Shown here: piece after piece, positions 12,207-23,428 of the stretch
Layout: the number at the start of each line of letters is the position of its first letter
How positions within the stretch are numbered: position 1 is the first letter of the stretch
Origin: Helianthus annuus
Lineage: Eukaryota; Streptophyta; Magnoliopsida; Asterales; Asteraceae
Assembly: GCF_002127325.2 (NCBI RefSeq)
Contig: NC_035447.2
Span: forward strand, 29,509,249-29,573,248
Direction: 5' to 3'
DNA length: 64,000 nt
Notes under the pieces: model-generated
What the model saw: the letters and a program-made list of their open reading frames with translations, nothing else
Databases searched by the model: none
Told to the model about the DNA's origin: nothing
Position numbers and translations under genes: made by a program

Positions 12207-12626
12207 TGTTGGTGCATATGTATGTCGACTTCGTCTTGTATCGAGTCTTGTAATAGGTTTGATAGATCAGGGCACGATATACGAGAAAACCGAGAAATGT
12301 GTAGGTTGTAGCCATTTCACACGAAATGGAACATGTCCATTTCGTACGAAATGGAACTGGCCATCTCGCATGAAGCAATTCCTTGTGAAATGGACTCCCT
12401 ATAAATATGTGCCTTGGTCATTTCATTTGTAACTTTCTGATTTCGGTGCCGAGGTGTTGCCGAAGTGTCTCCAGCCTGTAAAACGTTGTGAAATCAATAT
12501 AAGAGACAATTAATGTGATTCTAGTGTGCAAACAAGCTGAACTAACTCCGATACGTCTGTTTCCGCCTTTCGTATTGGACGAGATCTCTTCTGAACGACT
12601 CGCTTGGTCGTGCAAATGATCCTACA
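12207..12626 (+). repeat. 5' LTR of C1 (420 bp)
   Basis: Begins TGTTGGTGCATATG and ends GATCCTACA, directly before AGTGGTATCAGAGC. It is the same length as 39640-40059 with 16 substitutions by eye, many of them C/T. Confidence 0.92.
12337..12408 (+). promoter_or_regulatory. C1 LTR promoter: 18-bp perfect palindrome and TATA box
   Basis: CCATTTCGTACGAAATGG at 12337-12354 is a perfect inverted repeat. A related imperfect copy lies just upstream (12311-12330), and a half-similar one downstream ends near 12393. TATAAATAT follows at 12400-12408. The spacing suggests upstream binding sites followed by a TATA core. Confidence 0.6.
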
Positions 12627-12628
12627 AG

Positions 12629-12640
12629 TGGTATCAGAGC
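12629..12640 (+). other. Primer binding site of C1 (initiator tRNA-Met type)
   Basis: TGGTATCAGAGC lies two bases after the 5' LTR and fixes plus orientation. Confidence 0.9.
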
Positions 12641-12839
12641 TCAGGAGGAAGAATTCTTACCATTTCAGCTCGATTGCACCGAAAATTCTGATTTCTACTC
12701 ATTCTTCTATACGTTTTTTCAAAATTAACCGAGTTTTTACGGATAAAATTGACTGATTTTCACATATAACATGTAAAACACTGTTTTAATCAATCTTTGA
12801 GAAAATCAGACCTAAATTCGACCTAAAACTTGATCAATT

Positions 12840-13260
12840 TTGGCAAAAACCGTCCATTTGTATGACATCAGCATCATTTCGCTTGAATCATTATCCATTT
12901 CGTACGAGTTGAATCTCCAATACACACGAATTGAACTTCATTTCGCACCAAAGTTATCCATTTCATACGAATTGAATCCATTTCGCACCAAATCGATCCA
13001 ATTCGCACGAATTGGACATAGTAAACTTCAATTCGCACGGTTTGGTTCTCCAGGTTGGACGAATTGAGTCTTTGGTCTCCCAGTTCGCACGAATTGAACA
13101 CTAAATCATCCAGTTCGCACGGATTCGACACTAAGTCATCCAGTTCGCTTGAAAGTGGTTAATTCGCACCAAATCCAGTTCATTTGAGATTATCAGTTCG
13201 CACGAAGTGAACTATGATCCCCAGTTCGCTTGAAACGTATTTCAGGTTGTACGATTTGAG
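12840..13260 (+). repeat. Dispersed TTCG(C/T)ACGAA repeats in the C1 leader
   Basis: More than a dozen variants of ATTTCGTACGAATTG or AGTTCGCACGAATTG occur between the PBS and gag. They share the core of the LTR palindrome at 12337. No protein frame explains the pattern. Confidence 0.75.
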
Positions 13261-13296
13261 TAAACATCACATCAGGTTGTTTGAAGTGTGGTTAAA

Positions 13297-14439
13297 ATGT
13301 TTGACGAAAAGGAAAACGATAGCCTTGAAAGTTTAAATAATTGGTTTGATGGGTTTTGGTATAACAGGAAAGAAAATGGGAATAAGAATGTTTAAGTTAA
13401 TAGACTTGAATATTTTTTGTGTAAAAAGCATGAAACGTTGGATGAGTTGGAAAACCGGTATGGTAGTTTACTTGAAATTTTAAAAGAGTACGAGATAAGG
13501 ATGTCGAATGCTAAACAGATATCAAAATTTGCAGACGCGTTACCTTCCGACTGGGATGAATTTTTGAAAAACCTGAAAAAGGATTCTAGATTCTCAAAGT
13601 TTTATTTAAGAGAATTCATTAATGAGCTTAAAACACACAATTATGAAAATAATAAGAAAAAGAAAGGTTTGATAAATGAAATAGAAAAGAACTTAGATAA
13701 AATGTATTTGGATGTGATTCTTGAAATAAGAAGAAGAGTCAATATGTGTCTTGTAGCAAAATATGTTATGAAATATGATATTAAGAGGGGTTGTCATATA
13801 GATGAAAATATGAATCCTCATGATTGTGTTAAAATTTTTTGTGCAGGTACATACAAGACAGAGACAGAGGTAATTTCAAAGAATGAAGAATCCGAGAAAA
13901 ATGAAACTTCAAGATCTGAACTTGTGTGCTCAAAATGTGATAAATCTAGAGCAGACAATGTCAAACTCCTAAAAGATGTGGAGAGTTTGACATTGGAAAA
14001 CAAAAATTTAAAAGAAAATGAAAAGGAACTTTAAAATAAAATAAAAATTTTAGAAAATGAAGATGTGTTTTGGATAAAATTAGAAAACAAAGTTTTAAAA
14101 GAAAAAGAAACAGAATTTCAAAGTCAAATAAAAGTTTTAGAAAATGAAAAATCTATTTTAGATAAAAATAAAATTGAAAATGAAAAGGCAATAAATTCTC
14201 ATCTTGAGAAAATCACTCAACTTGAAAATAAAGTTGAGAGTGCTAAAAATAAATTTGATGAGTTAGAAAAGAAATTGAAAGGTTTTGTGACCTCGTCAGT
14301 ATTACTAGATCATATATGTCCAAAATCGATCAATGAAATTCCAATAAGTGATAATGTCACAAATTATGACAAAGTCATAATTAAAGATTGTGATGATAAA
14401 ACTAATGATGAAGATGATAAAAAGAAAGTTCTAACCTGA
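13297..14439 (+). pseudogene. gag: C1 gag with C-terminal coiled coil, two in-frame stops
   Basis: One frame runs from ATG 13297 to TGA 14437-14439 (381 codons), broken by in-frame TAA at 13393-13395 and 14032-14034. The first ~130 codons resemble copia gag: LDELENRYGSLL, then ADALPSDWDEFLKNL, a phrase typical of the plant UBN2-type gag domain. A CSKCDK pair follows near residue 210 without a complete CCHC knuckle. The last ~150 residues are heptad-rich Leu/Lys/Glu (repeated LEN and KVLENEK units) and should form a long coiled coil. The frame ends in an acidic tail. The two stops look like simple substitutions. In life the protein would package element RNA; the present copy cannot make it in full. 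No protease, integrase or RT follows. Confidence 0.8.
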
Positions 14440-14916
14440 GCTCTCATGGTCTCGCATTACCCGTTTACAGATATCATTAGTGTACATTCACCTGTAAGAC
14501 TGAATATAGAAGTCTGGATACGAGAGTATATTCTGAGGTGGTACACATGAATAAGTTTAAGTGCTTAAAACACTAATCTCGTATCTCGAAACAATTGAAC
14601 TTTGTGTGAAAATTTAAGTGGATCAGTATACTGACAATCTAGGTGAATCGTTTAGAACTTAAAATGTTTAAAGCTTAACGGTGTTGGTGATTTGTCTCAT
14701 AAACTAATATGATCCTCATACACAAACTCACAAAAATATTGTCTGTAAATATTTGTTTGCTTCATTTCATTAAAAACAAAAATCAAAAAGATTGTTAGTG
14801 TGTTTTAGCATAAAATTTTGAAAAATTAAAAAGATTTGATTTTATCTTATTTTTGACAATTGATATTGAAAAGCTGATTTTCAAAATTCCAAGTACTAAA
14901 CATGATAGACAACAAG
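14440..14916 (+). other. C1 3' non-coding region, part 1
   Basis: A/T-rich sequence directly after gag with no pol remains. It ends at the insertion point of element A; the target site is ACAAG (14912-14916), with ACAGG at 38940-38944 on the other side. Confidence 0.7.
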
Positions 14917-15481
14917 TGTTTTGGTCAAAAATTACCTAAGCAATTTAGTGATCAAATTAGTTAAGTGAGGTAGTGTGCTAAGAGAATGTGTTCAAAAATA
15001 TGTTGATTGAGTTGTTTGCAAACACAATTTCAGGATACGGCTCAGGATACAGAGACGTATTGATGATCAAACAATGAGCAGAAAAGTAAAGGGTGACACA
15101 GGATATATGAGGAAAGCCCTTGATCAATCTAGATCGTCGGCATAAAACCTCGGGAGCTGACAATCGCAGCTGCCTTGTTCTTCAATTACTTCAAATATCA
15201 GGATACAGTGCAGGATTTGATACGGGTCAACTAAGTGTTACAATGAGATTTGAGTACAAGTGTTTGCGTGTGGTGATTGCTAGTAGCTAGAGAGCAAAGT
15301 GTGCGAAAGAGTGTGTGTGACTTAATCTGATCCGATCAATCTATTTATAGTAAAAAGAAAGCAACCAACTATCCTATTATTCCGGGATCCGGCGAATATT
15401 CCACATATGAACGTTGCAGTCCACATCTTCGGGCTTCAACGTCTTTTATCTAACTAGTTTGCCCGAGTCTAGAGGGGAAGA

Positions 15482-17335
15482 TGTCACGACCCCCGACCCA
15501 CCCTGGACGGAATCGGGAGCCACGAACAGCCAAGTGGTACCGGTGATTATTTTGAAAAATATTGCAGCGGAAATTTTATCAGGACCGTGAGTTAGGAAAA
15601 ATATCAGAGTTTAGAAAACACCGGATTTTATTTATTAAATAGATGGGATAAACCCATGTTTTACAAAGGTAGCTTTAATAAGGGATAAACCCAATTACAT
15701 AAAACAATATTTCTTAATTTGATTTAATTAAAATAAAATAAGCCACTTCTTGAAGCCTTTCAGTGCTGTATCCAATTCTTACTCCAATCTACTGTAATTA
15801 TCTGAAACACGTTTTAAAAATGTTTTGTCAGCAAGAAATATTGAGTGAATCATTTATTTTACTTAAAACGACGCATTTGTTATAATTTACAGTATTAAGA
15901 GCGACTACAATTGCCCCTATCTTATAATTATCTGGTCCAGTTGTCATTCGACCGGATCTATGACTGTGGTTATATCACTGTTGGGTCCGTTCACTCAAAA
16001 GTGACGTGTATGACTATTTAGGTCCGTTCACCTAAAGTGACATGTATCATGACTTAGGTACGCCCACCTAATCTGATAAAATAACAGTAATGTGCACAAT
16101 ACCCCACTTACTGCCAGTAATTTAAGATTTGCAAAGACTTAATCCCTGTAATTATAACTGGAAAGCAAATAGGGTTTTGAAAGTAATTTGATAAAAAGAG
16201 AATGACTCACATTATAAGCATGCAATATTGATTTACCGAGCTTCCTGATTCAATTCTTCTGAGAATTAGCATCTACTTTGATTGTAAGTGTATGGGGTGA
16301 AGTTTAGCCTACTGTTAAGCCTGATAACCTAATTAAATAATAATGCACACGAACTAGGTCAGTAACTAATACAACATTTACGATAACTCACGAGATTAAT
16401 ACCCTCACAACGAATGACAAAGTGCAATACTTAAACATCCATCGAATTCGCAACAAATGACAGAGTACACCCTGAGTTCGGGTGGCACTCAAACATCCTG
16501 TCGGAATCACGATTAATGACAAAGTATAGCATTTAAACATCCTGTCGGATAGTTTCAATCGATCGGATATTGAATCGTAGTAGCGATTGAGTTGATACCC
16601 TGTATCGTAGCAGAATTCGAGCTTATGTGTGTGTTTGGTAGTATTTGAACGATATCTCGGTGTACAGAGCGAATTTGTACGTCGTTCCAACACAGAAATT
16701 CAAGTCCCAATGCCCTCTATTTATACTGAGAATTTGACCCCCTCGCGTGACGCGACGGGACACGTTTCATCATAAGGTTGCCACGAGTGTTTGTAGCTCA
16801 GCTGAGTCGATGGAAATTGAAAATTCGATTTTGACAACAAACTGTGATGATAATCGTCAATGGGGAATACCTCCCCTGAGTTTTTAGGGGCCCTGATCCT
16901 GATTCTGATTGTTATGAAAATTTTAGGGTTTATACAGAATCACTTGGGGTTTTAATTAGGGTTTCTTATTGTACAAAATATAATAAGAAATAATATTTTT
17001 GGTGAGAGTTGTTATGGTTTGGGATAAAAGGGAATAAAACGGTGAGAAAAGAGAATGGACCCACTTTGTAACTTTAGGGTTCAACTAGAAAACCTCCTGG
17101 GATAAATCTTGGGTATAACTTCTGATCTATTTTAAAATATATAATGCACTCGTGGTAAGTATAGTACCCCTAATTCAACCTTATCCCGATGTCCCGAGAC
17201 AGAACCCCAACAAACTTAGTCGGGCAGAGCCCTGACATGAGTTATGGGTTCCAAATCAATCGGAAAGGGTAGCGGTGATCGGGAGTTACAATACTTAAAA
17301 CAGAGCAGGGCTTTATTATTATTATTGGGTGAATT

Positions 17336-17406
<71 letters not shown>

Positions 17407-18123
17407 ATAGATGAGAGGGGCGACAGAAAGGTAATAGAAAAGGAAAGCATGAGCAATCTTTCTTTTGAGGTGTTCATTCTATTTATAGTTTGGAATGGTG
17501 AATTGAGGCTCACGAAACTCTAGTCAAATATTCATTTTAAGTTTTTTCATATGAAGCCACGTAGAATTTTGAGGACACCTACTCATGACCATTTATTACA
17601 TTCTTATCTATTTTCTACATATCCATACACGTAGAGATTTACTTTAATTGTTAGTTTTATTATTATATTATAATTAATTTAACTGCTTTACTTATTTGGC
17701 GCTTATAACTTCTAAAATATGACATTTTATAAAACAATAAATATGTCATTAGAACGAGAATAATTGTATCTACATTTTGAACCAAGTTTCATTAAAAACA
17801 GTGTAGGTTCAAATATATTGTATTTTTATAATTTAACTACTAAAGGATTCCTGGGTCCGTCTAGGTACTTCGTATTTCTTACAGTCAACTTACCCGTAAG
17901 CTACCTGTCAAATAATATAAGTTTTTTTTATATACTTTTATTTTATTTAGAAAGGTCACCTATATACAGGCCAATTAATTAATATAATATTTCAACTAAC
18001 TATATAAAATAGTGTTTAAAACTATTTGGGTTAAATACTAAAATAAACTAGTTACTAGTTTACTAGTGGTTAATAAATTTAACCAAACCTAAAATTCTTA
18101 TATGATAAAATGGGAATGTTACA
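15482..18123 (-). mobile_element. S2: 2.64-kb solo LTR inside A's 3' LTR
   Basis: Runs from TGTCACGACCCCCG to AATGTTACA with a perfect GAAGA duplication (15477-15481 and 18124-18128). Compared with A's other LTR, the target was one GAAGA, so the insertion is clean. A minus-strand TATAAATAG near 16713 sets the orientation. A block around 16540-16725 (minus strand) is clearly related to 61925-62105 of S3, so S2 and S3 are members of related LTR families. No coding sequence is seen. Confidence 0.9.
17338..17407. repeat. (TA)n-(TG)n microsatellite
   Basis: A run of about 24 TA units followed by about 11 TG units within S2. Prone to slippage and to assembly length error. Confidence 0.95.
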
Positions 18124-18303
18124 GAAGAAGTCCACTTGAACGTTGGAGACTTATACCCTTTAATCTGCACGTGGTTAAATCAGTTATTACCAGGATATCG
18201 TATCAGGATGTTACCAATATCCTGATCCGGTATCTTGATCCCAAATAAACAATCAAAAGCAGAATATTAATCAGGATATATGTTCAGAAAATGGCCCATA
18301 ACA

Positions 18304-18316
18304 ATTGTCCCCAAAA
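18304..18316 (-). other. Polypurine tract of element A
   Basis: Minus strand TTTTGGGGACAAT immediately precedes the 3' LTR. It closely matches B's tract TTTTGGGGGCAAT at 30692-30704, supporting close kinship. Confidence 0.8.
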
Positions 18317-18563
18317 TATATTTGTTGGTATACCAATCCAACGGATATATTTTAAAGCTTATCTCGTGAATCGAGGCAATTAATATGATTGGACTCTTGA
18401 AGTGACAGTGTGCAACTTCCCAACGCGCTTTCTACTCGATGGCTATCCATTTAGCCCCTATATCTTCTCTCTTCTTGTTTGATAAACCACCATCTTCACC
18501 GGAATCTTCAGGTAAATTCCCTCTCTTTCTTTCTTCTCTGTTTTTTCTACACAGAAATCCCTC

Positions 18564-20347
18564 ATGGCTAGTAGAACGAGATCCCACACAGACGATTCAA
18601 TCCCGACTTTCGAAGCCCAAAACCTTCTTAAAGAGCCCGAGAAAGAGGTCTGTTCATTCGACAACGCTGACATTGCTGCCCTACAAGCTTCCGGCGCTTT
18701 CCCGGTCGGTACAATCATCCGCCCTTTCGACAGAGAAGTCCGATCGGACTTTTCTTCCAACGAATGGGTGTGCTTCTTGGCCTACCCTTTCTCTATCGGA
18801 CTCCGATACCCCTTTCCGGCTTTTATATCTCGTTTCTTCGAACTCACCGGTCTTAGTTATGCCCAAACCATGCCCATGGTTTGGCGCGTGCTAGTGACCT
18901 TGGATCAAATCAGATCTCGTTTTATCCCCAACCTTTGCATTGAAGATCTCCCGATAGCCTACCGCCTTCGTTCTCATGGCAACAGTCGTTTTCTCCTTTT
19001 CTCAACCTCCAAAAACCCTCTCGTTCTTAAAGCCACAAAGAACGAGGAAAAATGGCAACGAAAGTTCTTTTTCGTAAAAAGGGATTCTATCACTGGAGGT
19101 TTTGATCTTCCGGTGAAGTGGTTAACTTCTGGTAGGATTTAGGGTTTTAGGAATATCCCCAACCGTATCCTGAAGTTATATCCTGAACTGAGATCTCTAT
19201 TTCTTGTGCAGCAAATTTCAAAGAACTAGCCCCCCCCAAGCGCTGAATCAGATCCGAGAATCAAAAGCATTTACCAACTCCCAGAAAGTGAGAGAACTTT
19301 TTCTCTATCATTTACAAGTTCAAGCCAAAGATCCAGCTCCGACATGTCTGGTAAGTACATTAATATACATGAAACAAATATAATAACTTATAAATACTCA
19401 AGGGTCAGATGTTTTTCCCTTTTACGCAGCACCGGTCAAAGCTCCAGAGGTCTTCGATCTCGATGAATTGGATAGCTACTCCGCTCCCATCTCGGTGAAG
19501 AAGGAACCAAGCCCTAAAGCTCCCACATCTTCCAAGCCCAGCAGTTCGAAAGCCGTTACCACTCCCAAGCCTCCTCCAGCCACCAGGACTCGTGCAGCGC
19601 CCGGAAGAGGAAGGAAACAGATTCTCCGGCTACCTCCGAGACTTTCCCATACGAGAACTATGGATTCAATGAAGCCAGTGGGTTCATGACTTCATTTCTT
19701 AATCAGGTAAAAATCCTCATCTGATATCCTGCACATGTATGTTAACTATTATCCTGGACATCTTATACATATGTTGATACCTGTGCTTTTGGTTGTAGGG
19801 CTTGGAACGTCTCATGTTCCTTTACGAGGAGGTGTGTGGGCTTAACAAGATGCTGGAGGCCAAGCTCAAGAAAGCTGAAGTCACCATTGCTGACCAAGGG
19901 ATGATCGCCGCCGCCAAGTCTCAGCATTATGAAGATAAATTCAAGGCAATGACACAGGAGCACCAAGCCGCTATTCACAAGGCCAATGAGGATGCCCAAG
20001 CCAAGCTGGATGCTGCCCATCTCCAATACCAGCAGGATATGAGTTCCTACCGGGATGGCCTCAAAGGATCCGTTGTTGTTTCCCTTCTTCAAGCGAGGCT
20101 AAGGATGGCCTATGAAGCCAAGGCCTTGGGCTTTGAATGCCCTTCCTAGAATGTCAAGGCCTGGGAAGCGAAACTAACGGATCTCAAAGGCACTCCTGTG
20201 GAGCATCCCGCAAAGCATGCTGGTGAGGATCCTCCCAAGACGACAGAGGCGGCGGCCGATGCTGGTGGCGATGCTGAGAAGAATCCCGAAGATGATGCTG
20301 GTGCAGGTGCTGATGAAGCGATGATTGAAGCGGGTGCTGCCCCTTAA
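18564..20347 (+). pseudogene. Antisense four-exon gene of element A (Transposase_28-like), broken
   Basis: Opposite in strand to A's gag-pol. Inferred exons are 18564-19131, 19212-19350, 19430-19706 and 19799-20347, with GT-AG introns of 80, 79 and 92 bp. Exon 1 (189 codons plus one base) contains EWVCFLAYPFSIG and LTGLSYAQTMPMVWRVL, which I recognise as the plant 'putative gypsy type transposon' (PF04195-like) domain. Exon 3 is Ser/Pro/Lys-rich and basic. Exon 4 is a long coiled coil (MLEAKLKKAEVTIAD) ending in an acidic Ala-rich tail. Damage: one extra C in the poly-C run at about 19230, a one-base loss near 19615, and TAG replacing a Trp codon at 20147-20149. The exon plan matches B's gene. 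Function is unknown; a nuclear or nucleic-acid-binding role is only a guess. Confidence 0.8.
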
Positions 20348-20786
20348 AAGCAGCGAAGTGGGCAATGATGGATATATGTGCCAAGGCCGGAGCCCACTTT
20401 TTTAAGTTTGATGGTTGTGACTTGTTGAACAATTTATTTTCCATGTCTTTTGAACAATGATGGGTCCTGGGTTTCAGGATGAAGCCCTTGGTTATCAGTT
20501 AGTATATTTTGTTTTGGACAATACAATGGTTGGAGGTGGATGGGTTTCAGTTTGAGACGAAACCTTCAAACGTTGTGTAAATATGGTTATGAATCCATTG
20601 TGCTTTTGGTGGATGGGCCTTGGTTTAAGGTGAAACCAAAAGCACAACTTTTGATATGCTAATAATATAACCCTCTTTTGACTTATTTGTCATAGCCTTT
20701 TAAATTTTTGCCATGCATTACTTAGTTTAGATTTTAGCTTTGTGAAATTAGTGTTATCATTTCTGTGAAGGTATCCTGATCAATAT
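20348..20786 (-). other. Element A spacer between antisense gene and B insertion
   Basis: Non-coding, A/T-rich. It contains repeated TTTTGGTGGATGGG/TTGGAGGTGGATGGGTTTCAG-type phrases near 20530-20620. It ends with the B target site AATAT (20782-20786). Confidence 0.65.
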
Positions 20787-21500
20787 TGTTAGGGCTGGAT
20801 TTTTATGACCTATGATCCTTACATGTGATCCTAACAAGTGATCCTTACTTCTTTGGCAGATAGTGATCCTCAGAGGAGCTCCAGGATCAGGATCACGGAT
20901 CATCCTAAGGATCCTCACACTAACGATTGTTCTCTTTGGATTAAATGTTGTTTTGCAGGAATTACTGGTTGGACTTGGTCTTAGCAACGTAAACAAGGAA
21001 TCTATCACGCTAATTTTGCACATGCATAATCAAAGATGGACGTTATGAAGAATATGGAAACTCAGCACAATTCAAGGGCGATTATTTAGGCTAAATTTAC
21101 TTCTATTTCTAAAGGGGTAACGAGCTAGTAGTTAGGTGATTTGCCTAAAATAGAACCACACACACTTGTATAAAAGGCACTCTTGAACATTCGGAAGACA
21201 CAACACATTTCTCACACGCTTTGACACACGATACTATAGTGATCCTTGTACTTAGCTCGTTACCATCCGAAGTTGTAACCATTATTTGTTATATTGAAGT
21301 TTGGTGATCGGTAGTTTCCATCACCCGAGGTTTTTTATGCCGGAGATCATTGATCAAGGGCTTTTTCCTCGTATAAATCCTTGTGTCACTTGTGCATTTT
21401 ACATTTGAGTGATCCTTCACTTTGTTCATCATACCAAGCATCATTCCCCGTTTTCATAAAGTTTGGTTGCATTATCTTTAAGTGATTTTTGACCAAAACA
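20787..21500 (+). repeat. 5' LTR of element B (714 bp)
   Basis: Begins TGTTAGGGCTGG and ends CCAAAACA. Differences from the 3' LTR are near 20969 (G/A), 21189 (A/G) and 21345 (G/A). It is dense in GGATC/GATCC motifs in its first 150 bp. Confidence 0.97.
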
Positions 21501-21502
21501 GT

Positions 21503-21520
21503 TTGGCGCCCACCGTGGGG
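21503..21520 (+). other. Primer binding site of element B
   Basis: TTGGCGCCCACCGTGGGG follows the LTR by two bases. This TGGCGCC-type PBS is the one found in Tat-lineage elements; I do not assign the tRNA. A has the same site on the minus strand next to 38199. Confidence 0.8.
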
Positions 21521-21577
21521 CAATTGGTGCTTCATTCAAAAAAAAAATTCTGTTGGTGATCATTCCGGAAGTGTTGC

Positions 21578-23428
21578 ATGGCTTCCTCGTTGAAGAATAC
21601 TTCCACAGCAATGTCTGCAGTCAATTCATCTAATGGCATTCCACCTTTGCCTCCACCACCAGCTGGATCTCAGAAAAATGCTGAGAAGAGACCAACTCCT
21701 ATCTCCTCTAAACCATCATCTTCTGCTCTAACTTCTTCTGTTCCCAGTACTAGTGACATATTTACTTTGATTTTGCAGATGAGGGATCGTATGCAGCAGC
21801 AGGATGAAACTAATGACAGGATCCTCAAGGAAATCGGAGATCTCAAAAGGCAAAAGAAAACGGCAGAGGATCATTCCCCACTAATGCCCAAATCTTTGAA
21901 TTTTGATACTCCGATGATTACTTCTCAGCCATCAGAGGCCCTAGACATTCAACATATGGGTGGATTAAGAGGAGTGCATTTCGGCCCAGCAGCAATGACT
22001 CAGGCATCAGGATCATATTTCCAACCGGCAGGATCCTACACTCAGCATATGGGATCCTTCATGAGCTTAGGATCCTCCTTTGTTCCAGGATCATCCCAGG
22101 TTCAAGGATCCTCCTTTGTTCCAGGATCATCCCAGGTTCAAGGATCCTCCTTTGTTCCAGGATCATCCCAGGTTCAAGGATCCCCTCAGATACCAGGATC
22201 CTTGAAGAATTTGCAAACAGGAAGTCCAGATGTCCATCAAGGAGATTTTATTCCAATGCAAACCATTGCTTCCACTGGTCCCTCCATCATCCCAGAATCC
22301 CTGCAACAAGGATTCACATCCAATGTTCCTAATTTGAACCCGATGGGAGGTAACACTTTTAATAATTCTTATACCACTAACCATGGATTCATGCAGGATA
22401 CAGGTATCAATCATGCTATGGCCAGAGAACTACAAAAACTGAAGGATATGATATCAAGCGTTCCAGGGGTAGTCAAACCTATCCCGGAGATTGCAGATGG
22501 AAGCCATAAGGTATCTCGTTTTGCACCACCAATTTGTGATGCTGAGATACCCAAAAGGTTCCATATCCCTACCATGAAGCTATATGATGGTACTACGGAT
22601 CCTGAGGAACACATAGCACAATACAGGGAGAGGATGGAGATCAATCCAATTCCAGAAAAGTTAAAGGAAGCATGCCTATGCAAGGGATTTGGATCCACTC
22701 TTACTGGATCAGCTCTTAAATGGTTGCTAAGTCTTCCCCCTTACTCTATTACTTCGTTTGCTAGTTTAGTTAATTTATTCAATAATCAATTCTCTTGTAG
22801 TAGAAAATTTGAAAGATTGACTAGTGATTTATATAGGATAACTCAGGGTCATAATGAATCATTAAGGGATTATATAACCAAATTTAGTAAAGAATCCTTG
22901 GACATTCCCAACTTGGATGTGGCCACGGCTGTTGAGGCCTTCAAAATGGGATTGCTTAGGGATTCATTGTTCTATGATGATCTTGTTATGACACCGTGCA
23001 GGAACCTAGACGAAGTAAGAACTCGGGCACTCAGGTTCATCCGGCTCGAGGATGACAAGAGGATCCAGGAGAGACAAGTAGGATCCTCAAAACAAGAAAA
23101 GCAAGGATCCTCTTTCAAAAGCAACAGATTCAAATCCTATAACAGAACTGACAACCAGAACGTGCATGCTGTTGACCAAGAAGAGGATGATGAAGATTAT
23201 CCTCCAATTTCTGAATACTGTTTTTCCGTTGATAACCATGAACTAATCCTTGCAATGCAGAATCTAGGAGAAAAAGCCAGATGGCTTAGAAAGAATGACA
23301 AACCAGCCGGAACTAAAGACAAATCGAAGTGGTGTGCATACCACGAGGATTTTGGGCATTTAACCGAAGAATGCATCGCGTTAAGAAAGGAAATTGGATA
23401 TCTGCTAAGCAAGGGGCATCTAAAATAG
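21578..23428 (+). CDS. gag: Element B Gag
   Basis: 616 codons from ATG 21578 to TAG 23426-23428. It has a Ser/Pro-rich N-terminus with PPLPPPPAG, a short basic/coiled segment (about 65-95), then three perfect 12-residue repeats (GSSFVPGSSQVQ) at 22070-22177. The retrotransposon capsid domain follows (about residues 325-500) with KLYDGTTDPEEHIAQYRERM, LTGSALKWLLSLPP and ITQGHNESLRDYITKFSKE. Near the end, WCAYHEDFGHLTEECIALR resembles a single Tat-type zinc knuckle with a CHxxxGHxxxxC pattern. A has an Asp codon where B has the TAG (LKDLLGRK), so this stop looks like a mutation separating Gag from protease rather than the normal end. The expected product is the capsid/nucleocapsid precursor. 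Confidence 0.88.
   Translation: MASSLKNTSTAMSAVNSSNGIPPLPPPPAGSQKNAEKRPTPISSKPSSSALTSSVPSTSDIFTLILQMRDRMQQQDETNDRILKEIGDLKRQKKTAEDHSPLMPKSLNFDTPMITSQPSEALDIQHMGGLRGVHFGPAAMTQASGSYFQPAGSYTQHMGSFMSLGSSFVPGSSQVQGSSFVPGSSQVQGSSFVPGSSQVQGSPQIPGSLKNLQTGSPDVHQGDFIPMQTIASTGPSIIPESLQQGFTSNVPNLNPMGGNTFNNSYTTNHGFMQDTGINHAMARELQKLKDMISSVPGVVKPIPEIADGSHKVSRFAPPICDAEIPKRFHIPTMKLYDGTTDPEEHIAQYRERMEINPIPEKLKEACLCKGFGSTLTGSALKWLLSLPPYSITSFASLVNLFNNQFSCSRKFERLTSDLYRITQGHNESLRDYITKFSKESLDIPNLDVATAVEAFKMGLLRDSLFYDDLVMTPCRNLDEVRTRALRFIRLEDDKRIQERQVGSSKQEKQGSSFKSNRFKSYNRTDNQNVHAVDQEEDDEDYPPISEYCFSVDNHELILAMQNLGEKARWLRKNDKPAGTKDKSKWCAYHEDFGHLTEECIALRKEIGYLLSKGHLK
22070..22177 (+). repeat. Three perfect 36-bp repeats in B gag
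   Basis: Three identical in-frame 36-bp units, each with GGATCCTCC and AGGATCATCC. They encode 12-residue Ser/Gly/Val repeats, and a partial fourth follows (GGATCCC). Not present in A's gag. Confidence 0.95.

Larger units (their letters stand above)
14917..18303 (-). repeat. 3' LTR of element A, split by solo LTR S2
   Basis: 14917-15481 plus 18124-18303 together match 38200-38939. The LTR starts (minus strand) TGTTATGGGCC at 18303 and ends CCAAAACA at 14917. A minus-strand TATAAATAG lies near 15345. Confidence 0.9.

Noticed and set aside
14978..15163. 61-residue minus-strand frame found at both ends of element A (also near 38261-38446)
   Set aside because: It is within A's two LTRs and repeats for that reason alone.
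18439..18894. 151-residue plus-strand frame overlapping the start of A's antisense gene
   Set aside because: It is in a different frame from the conserved PF04195-like reading and is not matched in B.
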